Below, in pieces: positions 23,989 to 36,346 of a stretch of DNA of 64,000 bases. How positions within the stretch are numbered: the first letter of the stretch is position 1; each line of letters starts with the position of its first letter. This DNA comes from Mermis nigrescens (taxonomy: Eukaryota; Nematoda; Enoplea; Mermithida; Mermithidae). Under the pieces are notes generated by a model that saw only the letters and a program-made list of their open reading frames with translations, was not told the DNA's origin and did no database searches. The position numbers were made by a program, and so were the translations under genes. The stretch covers positions 4,957,886 to 5,021,885 of the forward strand of contig JAVLUZ010000340.1 in NCBI GenBank assembly GCA_036768485.1, written 5' to 3'.

Positions 23989-26900
23989 ATGACGACGTGA
24001 CTGGCATTTTTGATCATTTGTTGAAAAATCTAAGCCCGGTGATGCCAGTGTCCGAAAAACGCAGCCGAGGCTCGTATTTCTTAGTAATCATCCTCGTTAC
24101 TACCGTTTCGTCGGCTTATTTGGCTCTTCATCAGTACAAGAAGCAGTGGAATTGGGGATTATCGCCAAGGGCTGATGATTTGGGCCTCCTTACTCGACCC
24201 CTAAAGCCGCCCGTTGATTTTTCGTCCAAAAATGGCGCCAAATTATTCGTAGCCCCGCCATCATCGGCTCCTCCTTCTTTCCAAAGAGTCGATAAAGTCG
24301 TAGAATTGATTGATGTAAAAGCCGAGAGCAAAGATCGGAAAGAACATATATTGCAAAGTAATATTATAACCACGTCGTCGAATCCAGATCTTCTTGATTA
24401 CGTTTCCAAATATCCTCGTCCACCGTCGTCGCTCAAATCTGATTTGAAAGTTGTCGAAAATGTAGCCTTAAAGAGCGAGAGTCATTGCGAGTCTAGTGAC
24501 GAAATTTCGGGAGGGGCCAAAAATTTTCAACGTACGCTAAGACCGGCGAAAAAGGATTATCCGACCAGCGTACGGGTTAAGAATGATGAGATGACTGATA
24601 ATGAGTCGACTGGGCTAAATTCAAAAATTAGACATCGGATTGTTGGAAACTATTTTAAGGACCGAATTTTTGGTGCTGGGTTGGTTTTTGGGCAATATAC
24701 GACAGATTTTGCTAAATATTCCAGCCGCGTAATTCACGATCTTGCAGGATTCTGCGAAATATTAGTTGGAGCTAGATCTGCTTGGGTTTGGACCATAATT
24801 TGCTCAATAGCGGTCATGTTAACTGGAGTAATTCCTGCGCTATTGATACCGGATCAATGTAACAACGAAAACTCCGATGGACTTTCCAGATCTTCAATAA
24901 CACGTGAGTTTTCTCTTCAGAGATGATGACCTGACTTGGGTTAGGCATTGGTCGTTTAGTTTTCGCTACTTTGAGCAAAAATCAGGCATGTTTATAAAAT
25001 AAATATTGTTAATAAAATAAAAGATTAAAAGTAATGCTAAAAAGCTAAAACGCATTAAATACTCGCAAGTTAAACGTGTGAAAATATGTTTAAGGAAAAA
25101 TTGAGTATTTGTGATCTATAAATTGATCATCTACAATTTATAGCCTTGCAAACCAATACTTGCTACGTGATTTATGAATTTAGACCATGAATCCAAGGCA
25201 TTTTTCTTCGAGATTCCTTTTTGAGCCGATAGGATTATTTAACTTTTGTACAAACTTAGTTAACATTTATATATGTATCGACCGGAACAGATTTTAGAAA
25301 ACAATAAGAGACCATCAAAGTAACTTGCTTGTAACTATATTCCTATTTTCTTATTTTATAAAGCCGTAAATTCTATTTGTTTTTATCTTGCAGCAATTCA
25401 ACTGAATCGCTTGTTATGTTTCGCGGTTGGAAGTTTGCTGGGCGATGTCTTTTTTCACTTACTGCCAGAATCATGGGCTGGATATGATACACTTAGTAAG
25501 AAATATATAGATTACGCAGCTCATTCATTCAGCTTTTTATACATAGTATGACCATAAAACAGAATTAACCGCATGATTCACTTGCTGCACATAATCTTCA
25601 AATTTTTTAGAATAGTTTTCACTGAGTGACGTATAAAATTCGAAAACATCACAAAAGGGAAAATGAAAATAAAATAGTGGTCAAACGAATCAATATCTTC
25701 TGGACTGCGATCTTAAACCAGCTGAGCCCGAATTTTGTGAGGGTCAAAAAATTTTCAAAGGTCAAAAAAGGTCGAAAAGATAATTGGCCTCAAAATTGAA
25801 TTCTATTGTCTAGAACCCGAACCCACGACGCTCATATATGAATGGAAGTATGAACCGTATCCACATGACTTCAATAACTTGCAAAAAATGAAAACACCTC
25901 CAATAATGGAATTTTTGGGGAATGGCTATTTTGCGAGCTATGAAAGAAGCCCCAAATCGCACCCTAACGCATGTTTTCTTATGGGCGATCATGGACATAC
26001 GGAAGGCAGGAAAAATTCTGATAATCCTAGAGAACTGCAAAGGCAGACTTTATAGTATGCATTTTTCAGTTTGTATTGTCACCCTAATTTTTTACGGATA
26101 ATTGCAGGAAAAGTAAGGCTCTCTTCAACACTTTCTATCGCATTACTATAATTCGGGTTTTTTCCGCCCCAGCGTGAAATCAGTGGGGCTGGGGGCGTCC
26201 TTATCCCCGCATATCGTCAAAAAATAGTTGAGCGCAATAGCGAATGTGTATTTATTGATAATTTAAGCAATTTTCTATCACGATTTTTCAGATTTTTCCG
26301 GCGCTTCGCGCCAGATACTCATTAATGACATTCATTGACTTTTTGGGTGGCCTGAAAACTTTATTTTTACGTCAGAAGACTAGTTTATGCACAAGAGAAA
26401 AATATTTCAGTTCTCACAATGATTTCTCAAGTATTCTGTTCGGTGCTTTGCGCCGATTTTTGCACTAATTTTGCGCAGCACGGATTTTTTGGACAATTTT
26501 TGACATTTAAGGAAAATTTATGGTTCCCACCCACCCCCCCCCCGTCAGAAAGTCCTGGATCCGCCACTGTTCTTATCATTTGATTTTAAGGTAATGGCTA
26601 CGTTGGAATGTGGCTACTAGCCGGTCTGATCACTTGTTTGGTGATTGAAAAGTTTTGTGCTCAGTCTGAATCAAGCCAGCATTATGTAAGTGGATGATTT
26701 TTTTCAATTAAGCGTCGATTAATAATTGTTATACTGAATTGTAGGTTGCAGCGTTAGCAAATTTAGCTGCCAATATAATGGATAACTTTACTCATGGACT
26801 AGCTGTCGGTGGCAGCTTTCTTGTGAGCACTAGAGTAAGCTATTCAATGTTTTATTAATCTTATTTTAATTGATCTTGTGCCCTCAATAATGTAAATGAT

Positions 26901-29814
26901 CGTGCGAGAATAAATGATGAATCAATGACATTGTGAATAATAAATATGGGATTAATTAATCTGACTTAACCGAATAGTTTAGAAACTAATTTAAAGAAAA
27001 GGAAAAAGAAAGAAACTTTATTCTATATGAAGTTCGCATCTTTACTCATTTAACTTGGATGCATTCGTTTAAATTTTTAAATTTTCTAACTTAAAGGCAA
27101 AATAAAATATAGATATGCACTTTACTTGTTCCTTTAAGAAGTCTGCTTCTAATTAATTCGAGTCGTGCAGAATTCTGATCACTTGTGCTTTGATAATTTT
27201 CACATCAAATAATATTTAGCTGGGATTTCTGACTACATTCGCTATACTACTTCACGAAATACCGCACGAGATAAGCGATTTCGCCATCTTATTGCGAGCA
27301 GATTTTAATCGGCGATCGGCCATCAAGGCCCAGCTGAGGTATCAATATCATATATTCATCGACAAGTATGCTTACTCTGAATGTAGTCAGGCAACGATAT
27401 CCTTTGACCCATAAATTGTACTTTCAAGCGATTTTACGCAGCATTTAAAGAAACATTAATGGGAATGCCTTATTTAACTCCTTAACTTATCCTGAAATTC
27501 TGCAATCGACTGAAAATTATGGCATAAATTGAAATAAAGATTTCGAGGTAAGTTTGTGTGCTCGTCAACAATAACAAAAATACAGTGGCGCACATAACAT
27601 CGGTAGCAACCGAATTCTAGGGGTCCGATGGGCTTAAAGTGCCAAAAATGGCACCAAAAATTCAATTTAGGGGTTCTATCGATTTTCGAGAGTCCACCGG
27701 ATTAAGAGAAGTCCAGACCAGCTATGTGTGTTTGGGGAGTTTGGGAGTACGGCCTGGAATGGTAAAATCGGGAATTTACTGTAGAAAATGAGGTAAAATG
27801 AAGGCAAAAAACGGATGAAAATTCTAAATTTTCTTCAAAAGTGCTTTAAATTGACCAGAAACTGTGTAATAACGTTGTATTAAGGATATTTTAACACTTA
27901 TAGAGATCATTTTGGCCAAAAAAGCTTAATCCTTGACCCCCCCCACCCCAAACCAACTGACCCCCTTAGATCGGTCATGCTGTGCATCTATGGTCCAGCT
28001 CAGAACCCCTCCCTGCAGACCCCTTACGCCCATGTGTTGTGACCACACCTGGGCGTGGGGGACCTGGGGGTGCGCACTCCCCCAGAAACCAAAATACCCC
28101 CCCCAGAAATCAAAATACCCCCCAGAATTCAATTTTTGAAAATTTTTTCGTTTTTTTCGCAATTTTTGATGCCAATGGATAGTGCTTGATGAGAAACGTC
28201 GAAAAATGGTGTTTTTATCGCCATACCACCATTTTTAAGGCCATTTGTTCGACCTTCAAAAAAATCTTGCACCCCCCCCAGAATTTTCTTGCTGCCTACG
28301 TATGGTTGTGACGAATGAGTACATTATGTGTGTCATATTTATAGCTGATAACTGCCTTTGGAGGAATCGCGGGTGCTGCAGTCGCCTTAATGAATGATAA
28401 GTCCAGTTCAATGGACTCCGATCACAGATCGTCCTGGATATTGCCCTTCACCGCTGGTGGATTTTTAAATATTGCTCTCATACAGGTTTTACCGGATCTG
28501 CTTAAAGAAAAGAACTGCCGGTACATATAGTCATCTATATTATCTTATATAAACTTTATACTATGTTTATGTATATACGCCTATTTCAAATGTGTGTTAA
28601 GAGGTCGAGGAGGAGCCCTCCCATTAGCTATTTAAAATTAGTCAGATTTTAAATAGAATTTTAAATTTAAAATATAAATAAATTTAAATTTTGAATAAAT
28701 TCTAAATTTTAAATTTTGAAACTATTTAAAATTATTTTCGTTCCTCCCCATTAGCTATTTAATTACCTCCCTTTTTTATTACATTCATCTAAATTTACTA
28801 CTTTCTTGGCGTATCGAAGCTTCACTTTCGGACTAGTGTTAAGTTCATGTGATGAAAATTTTATGGCTTTCGCAAAATTTTCAGGTGACGATCAGTCATT
28901 TTTACATTTTTTCTACTGATTCAACTAATTCTTTAGAATTTCTTGTGGACAAAGAAGGGATTCTTTATAAGAAAATCAAATAAAGCATTAGTTTTGTCCA
29001 TCTTTATATTATAGGTGACAATCATTCAGCTTGCATTCTCTGAATTTGTTTTTTACGATGATTCGACCGTAAGCGTGTTTTTCATACGAAAATTTCCGAA
29101 TTTTGTAGAAAATATTTTACAATCGAAATGATTTTTATTTCAATCGGACAATGCAACACAGTACTAATAACAACCATAGATGCAATGCAAAGCATGGGAA
29201 TTCTGGGGGTTGGTGGAATTTCAAAGTGCCTTTTTTGGGTCCAAAATGGTAGGTACGCGTCAAAAACCCCGTTTTTCAGCGTTTCTGACGATGCTCTATC
29301 TTTTTAGAGCACAAAAACATAAAAAATTTCGAGAAAAATTAAAAAAGTTGGAACAAGTTGAACAAAATATAGTCAAAACATGAGTATAATGGCGCGCTGC
29401 CGAAAATTTGGCACTTTTGGGCAGATAGATAGCTAAAAACGCTAAAAAGCATCTTTTCTACTAAATTTTTAGAAAATTTTTAGGAACTTTCAAAAATTGC
29501 CAATTCTGGGGTGGCTGAAAAAACTTTTGCGGAGGGTGGAAATTTTTCTGGGGGGAGGGTATGAAACCCCCTCTCCCAAGATCATGCATGCTAACAACCA
29601 CTTCGTGTATAAATACATACAACTCGTATGTATTTTGGGAAGCATTTCTGACCTCTTGAAAAATATTTATGCCGTCCCCGTACCAAAATCCTGGATCTAC
29701 CGCTTCAATAAGCATATATTATATTTTCTTTTCAGAGAAAATTTCACGCATTTGTTATTTATTGGTAGTGGAATCTGCATAATGGGATTATTGAACTTAT
29801 CGTTGCACGTGTAA
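23989..29814 (+). CDS. Zip99C: Zinc transporter ZIP13 (SLC39A13-type), seven recognised exons
   Basis: This is a ZIP-family (LIV-1 subfamily) transporter that moves zinc, or iron in fly studies of its orthologue, across ER/Golgi membranes. Exons: 23989-24903, 25394-25495, 26591-26685, 26745-26834, 27220-27333/27338, 28345-28520 and 29736-29814; stop TAA overlaps an AATAAA-type signal at 29815. The product has CFAVGSLLGDVFFHLLPESW, the transport-site helix IMDNFTHGLAVGGSFL, and the LIV-1 signature LLHEIPHEISDFAILL, in family order. It ends FTAGGFLNIALIQVLPDLL plus a last helix. The first in-frame ATG in exon 1 (24042) gives about 505 residues against about 370 in vertebrates. The extra length is a polar N-terminal region behind an added hydrophobic segment. 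Exon 1 begins at an acceptor TTTACAG, so an upstream exon is likely. All junctions are GT-AG and in phase except exon 5/6. The symbol follows the fly orthologue. Confidence 0.93.
25496..26590 (+). other. ZIP13 intron 2 with repeat remnant
   Basis: About 26165-26578 is a diverged repeat with GGCGCTTCGCGCC and GGTGCTTTGCGCC hairpins. It ends in GTCCTGGATCCGCCACTG, a terminus also seen near 35440 (inverted), 47560 and 55730. Other parts are AT-rich with no exon seen. A pseudo-exon-like ORF on the minus strand at 25810-26040 is not supported. Confidence 0.5.
27719..27992 (-). mobile_element. hAT-like MITE, family 3, in ZIP13 intron 5
   Basis: This is a reverse-orientation copy ending ATGCTGTGCATCTATG. 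The flanks GTCCAGAC and GTCCAGCT agree in six of eight positions. It contains GACCCCCTTAGATCGGTC, the complement of the family's GATCTGGGAGGGGG block. Confidence 0.6.
28044..28304 (+). mobile_element. hAT-like MITE, family 1, in ZIP13 intron 5
   Basis: It starts CACACCTGGGCGTGGGGG and ends GCTGCCTACGTATG, with an exact 8-bp duplication GTTGTGAC (28036-28043 and 28305-28312). Its right duplication ends 32 bases before ZIP13 exon 6, so it may sit close to splicing signals. Confidence 0.88.
29176..29591 (+). mobile_element. hAT-like MITE, family 4, in ZIP13 intron 6
   Basis: It starts ATAGATGCAATGCAAAGCAT and ends CCCAAGATCATGCATGC, flanked by an exact 8-bp duplication TAACAACC (29168-29175 and 29592-29599). 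Diverged relatives lie near 1035-1395, 5342-5751, 14575-14870, 22790-23155 and 33900-34215. ORFs on both strands inside it are not genes. Confidence 0.75.
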
Positions 29815-30044
29815 AATAAACAACGTTCAAGCCCGCCCCGGTTTCAAGTCCACATCGATCAACGCGACATCGAATGCCAAATTTTCACAACGTTTTAGAA
29901 CACATAATTAGAATATTGGATTATAGCTTTTATGTTAAATTCGAGCTTTTATAGCATAATACAATCATCATGGATCATCATCTTACTCATATTAAAACTT
30001 TGCAAGCCCTTCGCTTATGAAAATCCTAAAGCGCTTCTGATGGT

Positions 30045-30347
30045 CATAGATGCACAGCACGGCCGATCTGGGAGGGGGTCAGTCGGTCTGGGGTTTGAGT
30101 GGGGGGTCAGCCGGTCTGGAAGGTTACAAATTGAGCTTTGTTGGGCCAAAACTGGTCTCAGAAAGTGGCATATGCGCTAAACTAGCGTTGAAACTTCGCT
30201 ATTACACAGTTTCTGGTCAATTTGATGCACTTTTGAAGGATATTATTAATTTCGTCCGTTTTTGGCGTTCAGTTTGCCTCATTTTCCCCAGAAAACTTCC
30301 CATTTTTTCATTTGGGTCCAGATCCCCAAACTCCCCACATGCATGTC
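30045..30347 (+). mobile_element. hAT-like MITE, family 3
   Basis: It starts CATAGATGCACAGCACGGCC and ends near CCACATGCATGTC, and shares GGCCGATCTGGGAGGGGG with the copy at 18085. It lies just downstream of the ZIP13 gene. A 154-codon ORF running through it is a by-product. Confidence 0.6.
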
Positions 30348-31147
30348 TACCGATAGTTACCTATTATACATACATGATCGCGGAACCGCCTGAATTTGCT
30401 GATCGTGTTTGCTCAAAAGTGCCAAAGTTTCGGCTTTTCGCGCCCTACTCCTTTTTGACATTTCGTTCAATTCTTGTTATTTTTTTATGCACTAGAAAGA
30501 TGGAGCACCGTTAGAAACGCCGAAAACTGATGTTTTTGAAACTTCTGAGTAATTTTTGAGCCCTAAAGAAGGCACTGTAAAACCCACTGTCCCTCCGGAT
30601 TCCCATGCCGCAAGTCTGATACGTACATCGCAAAAATCATAGAAAACAGCCATAATACACATCGATTAAATTTGTAATAATCCAAAGATTTTGATGGTCA
30701 AAAAGTGCCGAAGTTTTTGCAGACAAAAACATCCTCTGTCAACGTTTTTATTCATTATCATCAATAAATCGCGGACAAAACGAGAACACTTTTTGAAAAT
30801 TATTTCTGGCGAACTTTCGGATATTAAAGGGAGGTCCAATCAGACAACTACGCCCAGATAGTGACTGGTGAGATTCTGTCCAAGCACCTGCCAGATAAAA
30901 TAAAGGGATGAGATACCTACCAGCTTTAAGAAATATCCTTTTTTAAGCATTTCGTCCAGCGAGGCCAGAGCTGCCGTTTGATTGCTCGACGTTCCCGCTA
31001 TGAAAAATATTTTGGGTAAACGTGATATGCACGACATAAGGCCGAAAACGGATGCACGAATCGAATTTTTTAAGATACTGTCCGAATACTTCAAGCATTT
31101 TGACCAGATTCTGTAAACGTTTTGCGCTCTTCTCTCAGCTCAATAGG

Positions 31148-31235
31148 GTCGCTTGGCTGAGCCCTCACCGGTCATTCGCGCACCTATACATTCTACTGTG
31201 TATTACCAGGAAGCCCGGGTTCGAGTCCAGGCATG
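31148..31235 (+). repeat. tRNA-like segment, possible SINE head
   Basis: TTGGCTGAGCCCTCACCGG resembles a polymerase III A box. About 57 bases downstream, GGGTTCGAGTCC is an exact B-box match. The sequence does not fold into a clean tRNA, so a tRNA-derived SINE or decayed tRNA gene is more likely than a working tRNA. Confidence 0.4.
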
Positions 31236-31625
31236 CATGAGGAGGGTTTTAGGTAAAAACTGGGAAGTTTTTAAGGCAAAATGGATAAAAGTTCAAAATA
31301 AATTGATCATAAATAGTGGTGTATAACGTGGTTAAAGTGCTTATCCAGCATTCATACAAGTTTTTGAGATTTTGACCCAAAAAACCTTAGCACCTATCAA
31401 CCATGCTACGCGCCCGGGGCAGATATTTTTCGCTTTTTGATCAATGTGATGGTATATATGTGTAGGTAATACGCTTATGTACTTTTATTAAATTCAAAGA
31501 ATACAGTAAGCCAATAAAGTACTCAGTACAATGATAAATGTATAAAACAATCATAAGCAGTGCACAGCGAGAGGGTATTGGCTAAAATAATTTATATGTA
31601 ATTCTATGTAGGGCTTTCACTATAT

Positions 31626-31763
31626 TTAGTCTGTTTCACGCAAGTTTGGGCATAAATCTTAATACGTTCGACAGATTGCGATTATAGCACTGATTTGATA
31701 CATTACCGTAATCCGTCGGCTTACTTCTGAAAGAATTATGCCCGGACTAGTGAAACTGACTAT
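31626..31763. mobile_element. Short MITE with inverted ends
   Basis: TAGTCTGTTTCACGCAAGTT on the left and CTAGTGAAACTGACTA on the right are inverted with small interruptions, and GGGCATAA and TTATGCCC pair farther in. TATA-type flanks are present. A related end occurs near 37198. Confidence 0.55.
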
Positions 31764-32069
31764 ATCGAATGGGCTACTTTGCTTCAACAGTTGAATTTCA
31801 TTTTCATAATCATTCTTTTTAGCTTGAGTTTGGTTAAAATATGCAGCAAATTAGTACTTTTTAGATTTAAAGCGTCTTAAGTCAAACAGCTCTTTTAGAG
31901 CGTGAGTTATTTCAATCGTAGCTTTTTGTCGTACGATATCTAAGTTATTGCGTTAGGCTAGCGATTTTCGGGAACCATTTTCTCAGCTATTAATCTTGAT
32001 TACTTATTGAAATTCTAAATTTTTTTCAAAAGCATTGCCTTGCCGCAAAGGACTTAGCTTACATTTCAC

Positions 32070-32318
32070 CACACCTGAGCGTGGAAGGGTTTGGAAATAT
32101 GCAACCACTTCCACCCCCTGAGACGAAAATACCCCAGAATTCAATTATTAAAATTTGATTTTTTTTAGCGATTTTTTGATGCCAGTGGATAGTGCTCGAT
32201 GAGAAACGTCGAAGAACGGCGTTTTTTTCGCCGTACCAGTACCATCATTTTTAAGGCCATTTTTTGACCTTGGAAAATCTTTGCACCTCCCCCATAATTT
32301 TGGTGCCGCCCACCTATG
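32070..32318 (+). mobile_element. hAT-like MITE, family 1
   Basis: It starts CACACCTGAGCGTGGAAGG and ends GTGCCGCCCACCTATG. Flanks CATTTCAC and CATTTCAG match in seven of eight bases. The conserved GATGCCAGTGGATAGTG block is present. Confidence 0.8.
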
Positions 32319-32621
32319 CATTTCAGTCCAAAAATGCAATGAATTCGTCGATAAAGATCATAAGAAATATGAGTAATAGAATGAGACTGTTCTATTATAC
32401 CTACTACTATCGTATTACCTACTTATTATCGCTCGAGTGTAATAATGTATACATAAAGCAAAGCAAGTACACACATGAAGATGCGCAAAAAGAACATGTT
32501 GGCTGCTTTTATGGACGGAAATTTTCGACCTAATGTTCGTAAGATTGAAAAAATAAAAAATGTGTCACTGCAGCTTTTTCGGATAAGAAGTGTCGAAATA
32601 AGGGAAGAAGGGTAGTGGGAG

Positions 32622-32799
32622 CACACTTGGCGTGTAGGCAGGGGGTGCACCCCCCAGAAACCAAAAAAACCCCCCGCAAAATTCAATTTTTGAAATTTTT
32701 TTTGTCTTTTTTCGCAATTTTTTGATGCCAATGGATAGTGCTTGATGAGAAACGTCGAAAAATGGTGTTTTTATCGCCATACCATTTTGCCCACGTATG
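32622..32799 (+). mobile_element. hAT-like MITE, family 1 (internally deleted)
   Basis: It starts CACACTTGGCGTG and ends TTTTGCCCACGTATG. An exact 8-bp duplication AGTGGGAG flanks it (32614-32621 and 32800-32807). About 75 bases of the right part found in other copies are missing. Confidence 0.85.
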
Positions 32800-32966
32800 A
32801 GTGGGAGGATTAATTTTTCTTATTTTTTTACACATTTTTCACGGACATACATACATTTAAGATAAGTAGATCACCCACCTTAATTCAGTCGTCCAATATT
32901 TATAAAACTTGGAAAATTTTCAGTCCCCCGACATTTGGATAAAAAGCTGTTGTTTGAGCCTTTTAG

Positions 32967-33091
32967 CACACGTGGGCGTAGGGGGTATACACCCCTTAGA
33001 AGGCCAAGTACCCCCAGAAACCAAAATATCCCCCAAACTCAATTTTAATTTTATTCTTCATTTCGCACAATTTTGGTGCTGCCCACCTATG
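32967..33091 (+). mobile_element. hAT-like MITE, family 1 (short version)
   Basis: It starts CACACGTGGGCGTAGGGGG and ends GGTGCTGCCCACCTATG. The middle GATGCCAATGG block is deleted. Flanks CCTTTTAG and CTTCTTGG match only partly, so the duplication has decayed. Confidence 0.65.
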
Positions 33092-33502
33092 CTTCTTGGG
33101 CGCTTTTGACCAAAACAGAAAACCAATTACCCTCTCGTCCGAGAATTATCGGCTGTCTCCGTCTGAATTTTAAGGCATTAACAATTCAAAAATTGAGAGT
33201 AGAGGGTACCGGTCATCATTTTGCAAAAAAACTAACTTAGTTTTTGAAAAGAAGCAAATCTCACTTTGTGTCGAAACTCAAAAAGTACTGATGGCAAAAA
33301 TACACAGAAACCAATATATTTTGATCAAAATTTCCAAACTAGAATTCTAAATTCGAGAAATGGAGGGAAAACCCAATTCAAGTAGAAATCACTCATCCAG
33401 GTCCTTTTATGGCTCAAACGAATGAATGCATTGGCAGCTTATTTGGACGTAATGTTTAGACCCACACGTGTTCCGGGTTGAGGCCTGGGGGGTTTCACCA
33501 TA

Positions 33503-33889
33503 CATGCACATAGGGGGTGAGGGGGGTATTACCTCCACTGAAGGGTCAGCCGGACAGGTACTGTCCGGCGATTTTGAGCTGATGGGACGTTTTTGCATAA
33601 TTTTTTGAGGTCAAAAGCAGTAACAACGTCAAAAAATTTTCCATACTTTAAGCGCTTACTTGAAAGCGCCAAAAATCGATAAATTTTTTGCATTTTTAAG
33701 TGTTAAAAGTGATATAATGCTATCAAAGTGGACTCAAAAATGCTTTAAAATGCGATATTACCACGAAAACGTTTTATAGGCTATTTTTACCATTTTGATC
33801 GTTAAAACAAAAAAATCGTGAACGCTAAATTAACTGTTTCGGATTATTATGATTTCACCCCCTGCCGACCCTGACCTTCTGCACTCTGT
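33503..33889 (+). mobile_element. hAT-like MITE, family 2
   Basis: This third copy of the 400-bp family starts CATGCACATAGGGGGTGAGG and ends near CTTCTGCACTCTG. The interior, including GTCAGCCGGACAGGTACTGT, matches the copies at 207 and 3826. The target duplication is unclear. Confidence 0.6.
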
Positions 33890-34335
33890 TCCAATTTCCA
33901 CAATAACTGCTGACTGCTGACCTCGGCAAAATGGCAGCCGATCCCACACAAATGTCGATTTATCGAGGTGTAAAATCGCAACGGTACTGTTGTTTTTAGC
34001 TACGTTTTTGCTCAAAACTGTCCAATTTATGGCGCTTCGCGCCATATACTAATTAATTTATTTTGTTCAATTTATTCCTGATTTTTTTCAATATTTTCAA
34101 GGTTATGTTCAAAATGATAAGCAGCGTCCAAAATCGTCGAAAAACAACGTTTGAAGCCCAAAAGGCACTTTTTAAAAATGTTTCGGCTGACCTCCCAATG
34201 CTCATACCGTATACGCATGCTTAGATCTACAAAATCCAGAAGACCCCAGAATTAAATTTTTTGACGTTTTTCTCAACAACGATTTTGGCCCCATCAGACC
34301 CCGCAACGGTTGCTGCCGCCCACGCATATCAGTGG

Positions 34336-34435
34336 NNNNNNNNNNNNNNNNNNNNNNNNNNNNNNNNNNNNNNNNNNNNNNNNNNNNNNNNNNNNNNNNN
34401 NNNNNNNNNNNNNNNNNNNNNNNNNNNNNNNNNNN
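34336..34435. other. Assembly gap (100 N)
   Basis: Exactly 100 unknown bases, the usual placeholder for a gap of unknown length. Repeat copies on either side mean that order and distance across it are uncertain. Confidence 0.99.
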
Positions 34436-36167
34436 TAACTAGCTAGTTACGCATCACGACAAAAAGCGATTCTTATCTCGGAACTGCGGAAAATACCATC
34501 GACGAAGTCTAAAAATAAGCACATACAGAGCGATTCGTTCACATGTAACTGCATATACCGCAGAACGTAATAAAATGCTGAAAAAGGATAATTACATAGT
34601 TATAAATCGCAAACCAGTTTCAGCCAATGTTTTCAAGAATGCACTCGCTGCAAAAGTAAGGAAATATGAAGCATACGTCGAAGTGATCAAGCCGTTCCTT
34701 CTTACAACAAAATTCTGCAGCCATCAACACAACCTGCTGGAAGCGAAGCTTTTTGTACCCATGTAGTACCTACCGCGCATAACATGTAAGAAGTGACTAT
34801 AAGCGAATGAAGCAAGTAAATAAGCCCCCAATGTAGGTACCTACATCACTACTGAATTTTTACGCAGCGCAGCCCTGCCTTTATCCATCATCTATTACGT
34901 AGGTAAAACCTACATATACTATGTATAGGAGACGTAGATGCCTACGTTAGGTTACCTATGAATGAGTAGGTACATCGTTCAGTGGGCGGATCTTGCACGA
35001 CCCGCCTCGCCGTTTTAAAAAACGTACCTACCTCAGAATTTTTACTTCATTTGGATCAAATAAAAAAATGCCGTTTAATATTGCCGCGCAAATGATTATT
35101 CAACCATTCATCAAGCTTGACTCTTATGTCCTATTGAAGAATTTCGCAACTTGTTTTATGAGGTACACGTATGCTTTAGAAGCTGCGCACAGCCCAGAAA
35201 ATTTTAACATATATTCATTCGCCATGTCCTTTTATTCCAGCTTGGGCTAAATTATCGAAAAAGAATGAATTCGGCCCCGGATCCTGAAAATTTTGGGCTT
35301 ATTATGTACCTAGCTCAAAAAGTATGTATGTATGCAAAAAAAAATCTATTCTAGCGGTCTTCCAAATTCGCCTCAAGAATTCTCAATTTTACCTCAAGGG
35401 ACTCGTGCAAAAAAATTCTCGTCTGGTCACCCGAACCAGTGGCGGATCTAGGATTTTCCAGGAGGGCGATCCCCGACTTTTCGAAAAAACGCTCCAAAAT
35501 AGGTTAAAAAATTCATCCCAAACGTGTGAAACAGCGTTTTTTCGACGTGTGCATAGCTTACTTATTTCTAATCGCTTTTGGCGCAATTTTTCAAAAATTT
35601 CTGAATTTGCGTCAATTTTGCTCAAAAACTCATTAAATTTCTTCGATTTAGCGCAAATCTGGCGCGAAGCGCGGACGGAAAATTTGTTTTGAAACTTGAG
35701 TTACGCTCTATCTCCTCATGTTATACACAGCATTCGACGTGGAACGTCGATTTAAATACATTCAGACATAGACTTTCCGAACTCAGAAAGTCAAATCAAA
35801 CCATAGTTTACAAAATAGTTTCATCTGACTGGAGTTGTTGCCAACTCAAAGTTAAAAACCGGCGAGGAAACTTAAAAACCGGCGAAGTCCTGTACTAAGT
35901 ATATACAAATTTTGGCAAAAACCGGCGAACCACGTTTTTATAGCTGAAAATGACGCCACATTTTGTCAGCTGATCAAGACCGGCGGATTTTCGCCGGTTC
36001 CCAGTGAAGTTTTGGCCACACTTTTCTGCAGTCCACCGCACAACTATCGGTCGTTTTGTATTTGTAAACTGGTTCGATTTGACTTCAGCAAATGGGAAAT
36101 TCTATATCTCTGAAATAAATGCCTTTAAGTTAAGCTTGAAAATAGAAGATGAACATAGTCTGTTTGT

Positions 36168-36346
36168 TTAACCTGGTGCATGAAAACGATCGATAATCAA
36201 AAGTAGTACTTATTGTTGCAACACCGATTTTCCCAGAACTTGGCAGTCGACTCGGGCACTCCGCACTCCGTCGCGCCACGGGGAAATCAGGTACCTACTA
36301 CATTAATAAGACGTTTTCTTATCGCGCGATTCACGCACCAGGTTAA
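36168..36346. mobile_element. Short MITE with TTAA ends
   Basis: TTAACCTGGTGCATGAA on the left and TTCACGCACCAGGTTAA on the right are inverted with one mismatch. TTAA at both edges suggests a piggyBac-type target site. There is no ORF. Confidence 0.6.

Larger units (their letters stand above)
29821..32069. other. Intergenic stretch with repeat remnants
   Basis: Besides the family 3 MITE, about 30390-30620 is a degraded family 4-like copy. The remainder, apart from the tRNA-like segment at 31148 and the short MITE at 31626, shows no recognisable feature. Confidence 0.4.
33092..36167. other. Gene-poor stretch including the assembly gap
   Basis: It holds the family 2 copy at 33503, a diverged family 4-like copy at about 33900-34215 with a GGCGCTTCGCGCC hairpin, the gap at 34336-34435, and a CAGTGGCGGATCTAGG element end at about 35440. 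ORFs at 34575-34766, 34993-35250 and 35689-35898 have no recognised domain and are not called. Confidence 0.4.
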
